A DNA stretch of 46,238 nt from Planctomycetaceae bacterium (lineage in GTDB: Bacteria; Planctomycetota; Planctomycetia; Pirellulales; Pirellulaceae). Every line of letters starts with the position of its first letter. The first letter of the stretch is position 1. Positions 46,127 through 46,238 of this stretch are shown piece by piece. A program made the position numbers and the translations under genes. The stretch is taken from assembly GCA_002709045.1 (NCBI GenBank), contig PAPJ01000052.1:1-46238 (forward strand), in the 5' to 3' direction. The notes beneath the pieces were generated by a model. It worked only from the letters and a program-made list of their open reading frames with translations, was not told the DNA's origin and searched no databases.

Positions 46127-46238
46127 TTATTGCAAATTACGACTCATTAAAAAAGCGATTAAATCACTGAGTTGCTGTTCAGACAAGAGATTGGTCAACC
46201 CTTCAGGCATTACTCTGTATGTCTTTTGAACTTCATCA
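46127..46238 (-). CDS. C-terminus of a planctomycete heme-binding/dehydrogenase protein (partial)
   Basis: A 36-codon open frame enters from the right edge and stops at 46127-46129. It reads ...VMPEGLTNLLSEQQLSDLIAFLMSR..., closely resembling the C-terminal end of planctomycete membrane-bound dehydrogenases with a heme-binding domain (Pirellula/Verrucomicrobium type), where MPxGL precedes L-x-x-x-(D/E)-L-x-D-L-(I/V)-A-(F/Y)-L. The cytochrome CxxCH motif would lie outside the window. It is upstream of, and on the same strand as, the NHL-type propeller. Confidence 0.6.
   Translation of the reverse strand, partial: DEVQKTYRVMPEGLTNLLSEQQLSDLIAFLMSRNLQ

Noticed and set aside
1..46238. tRNA, rRNA, CRISPR array, integrase or transposase
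   Set aside because: No TpsiC-arm plus acceptor combination, spaced direct repeats or DDE/tyrosine recombinase motifs were recognised by eye.

Overview
The window looks like a chromosome segment of a planctomycete (Planctomycetota). The first protein carries the LEPR-XLL N-terminal motif of large planctomycetal surface proteins. The window also holds two pairs of planctomycete-type multi-PSD cytochromes with Tat-exported DUF1552 partners, two Tat-exported DUF1501 proteins, three CxPSR sulfatases, several PQQ-like propellers, and at the right edge the C-terminus of what is probably a planctomycete heme-binding dehydrogenase. No rRNA, tRNA, CRISPR array, integrase or transposase was recognised. 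Species cannot be named from the sequence alone.

Layout. 1-4636: the N-terminal part of a LEPR-XLL surface protein (minus strand, running off the left edge), a nested inverted-repeat element, a small methyltransferase, a remnant of an enolase-superfamily gene and a secreted sulfatase. 4802-10183 (minus): a DUF1552 protein and a two-heme PSD cytochrome, then a gap with an orphan plus-strand terminator (possible small RNA), then a DapA-family aldolase/lyase-like gene. 10443-11468 (plus): a D-2-hydroxyacid dehydrogenase homologue. 11522-17902 (minus): flavodoxin, TPR protein, PQQ-like propeller, ferric-iron binding protein, permease and ATPase, in transcription order. 18314-22605: a second PSD cytochrome/DUF1552 pair in the opposite gene order, then an M23-like lipoprotein. 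23935-27028: DUF1501, a zinc-ribbon membrane protein, and an N-carbamoyl-D-amino-acid hydrolase. 27067-30667 (minus): sulfatase plus six-hairpin glycosidase. 30772-34292 (plus): phytanoyl-CoA-dioxygenase-like enzyme, a secreted protein with a 7-repeat propeller nested inside a LamG fold, and a secreted gluzincin. 34304-37423 (minus): DUF1501, SDR, and L-threonine-dehydrogenase-like SDR. 37533-39467: acetoacetyl-CoA synthetase, ending at a strong bidirectional terminator shared with a metal-binding lipoprotein. 40027-46238: sulfatase, two convergent PQQ-like proteins, an SGNH-like hydrolase, an NHL-type propeller, and a partial heme-binding protein.

How the genes fit together. Two themes dominate. 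One is extracytoplasmic degradation and oxidation: sulfatases with a glycosidase, multi-domain cytochromes with Tat partners, propellers and a protease. The other is iron economy: ferric-iron uptake genes lie downstream of, and probably in one transcript with, flavodoxin, the iron-free substitute for ferredoxin, with a palindromic operator candidate over the predicted start site. Most proteins after the iron cluster carry Sec, Tat or lipoprotein signals. Several gene starts were moved inward from the longest reading frame because the first codon was GTG/TTG or because an internal ATG carries the ribosome-binding site or signal peptide.
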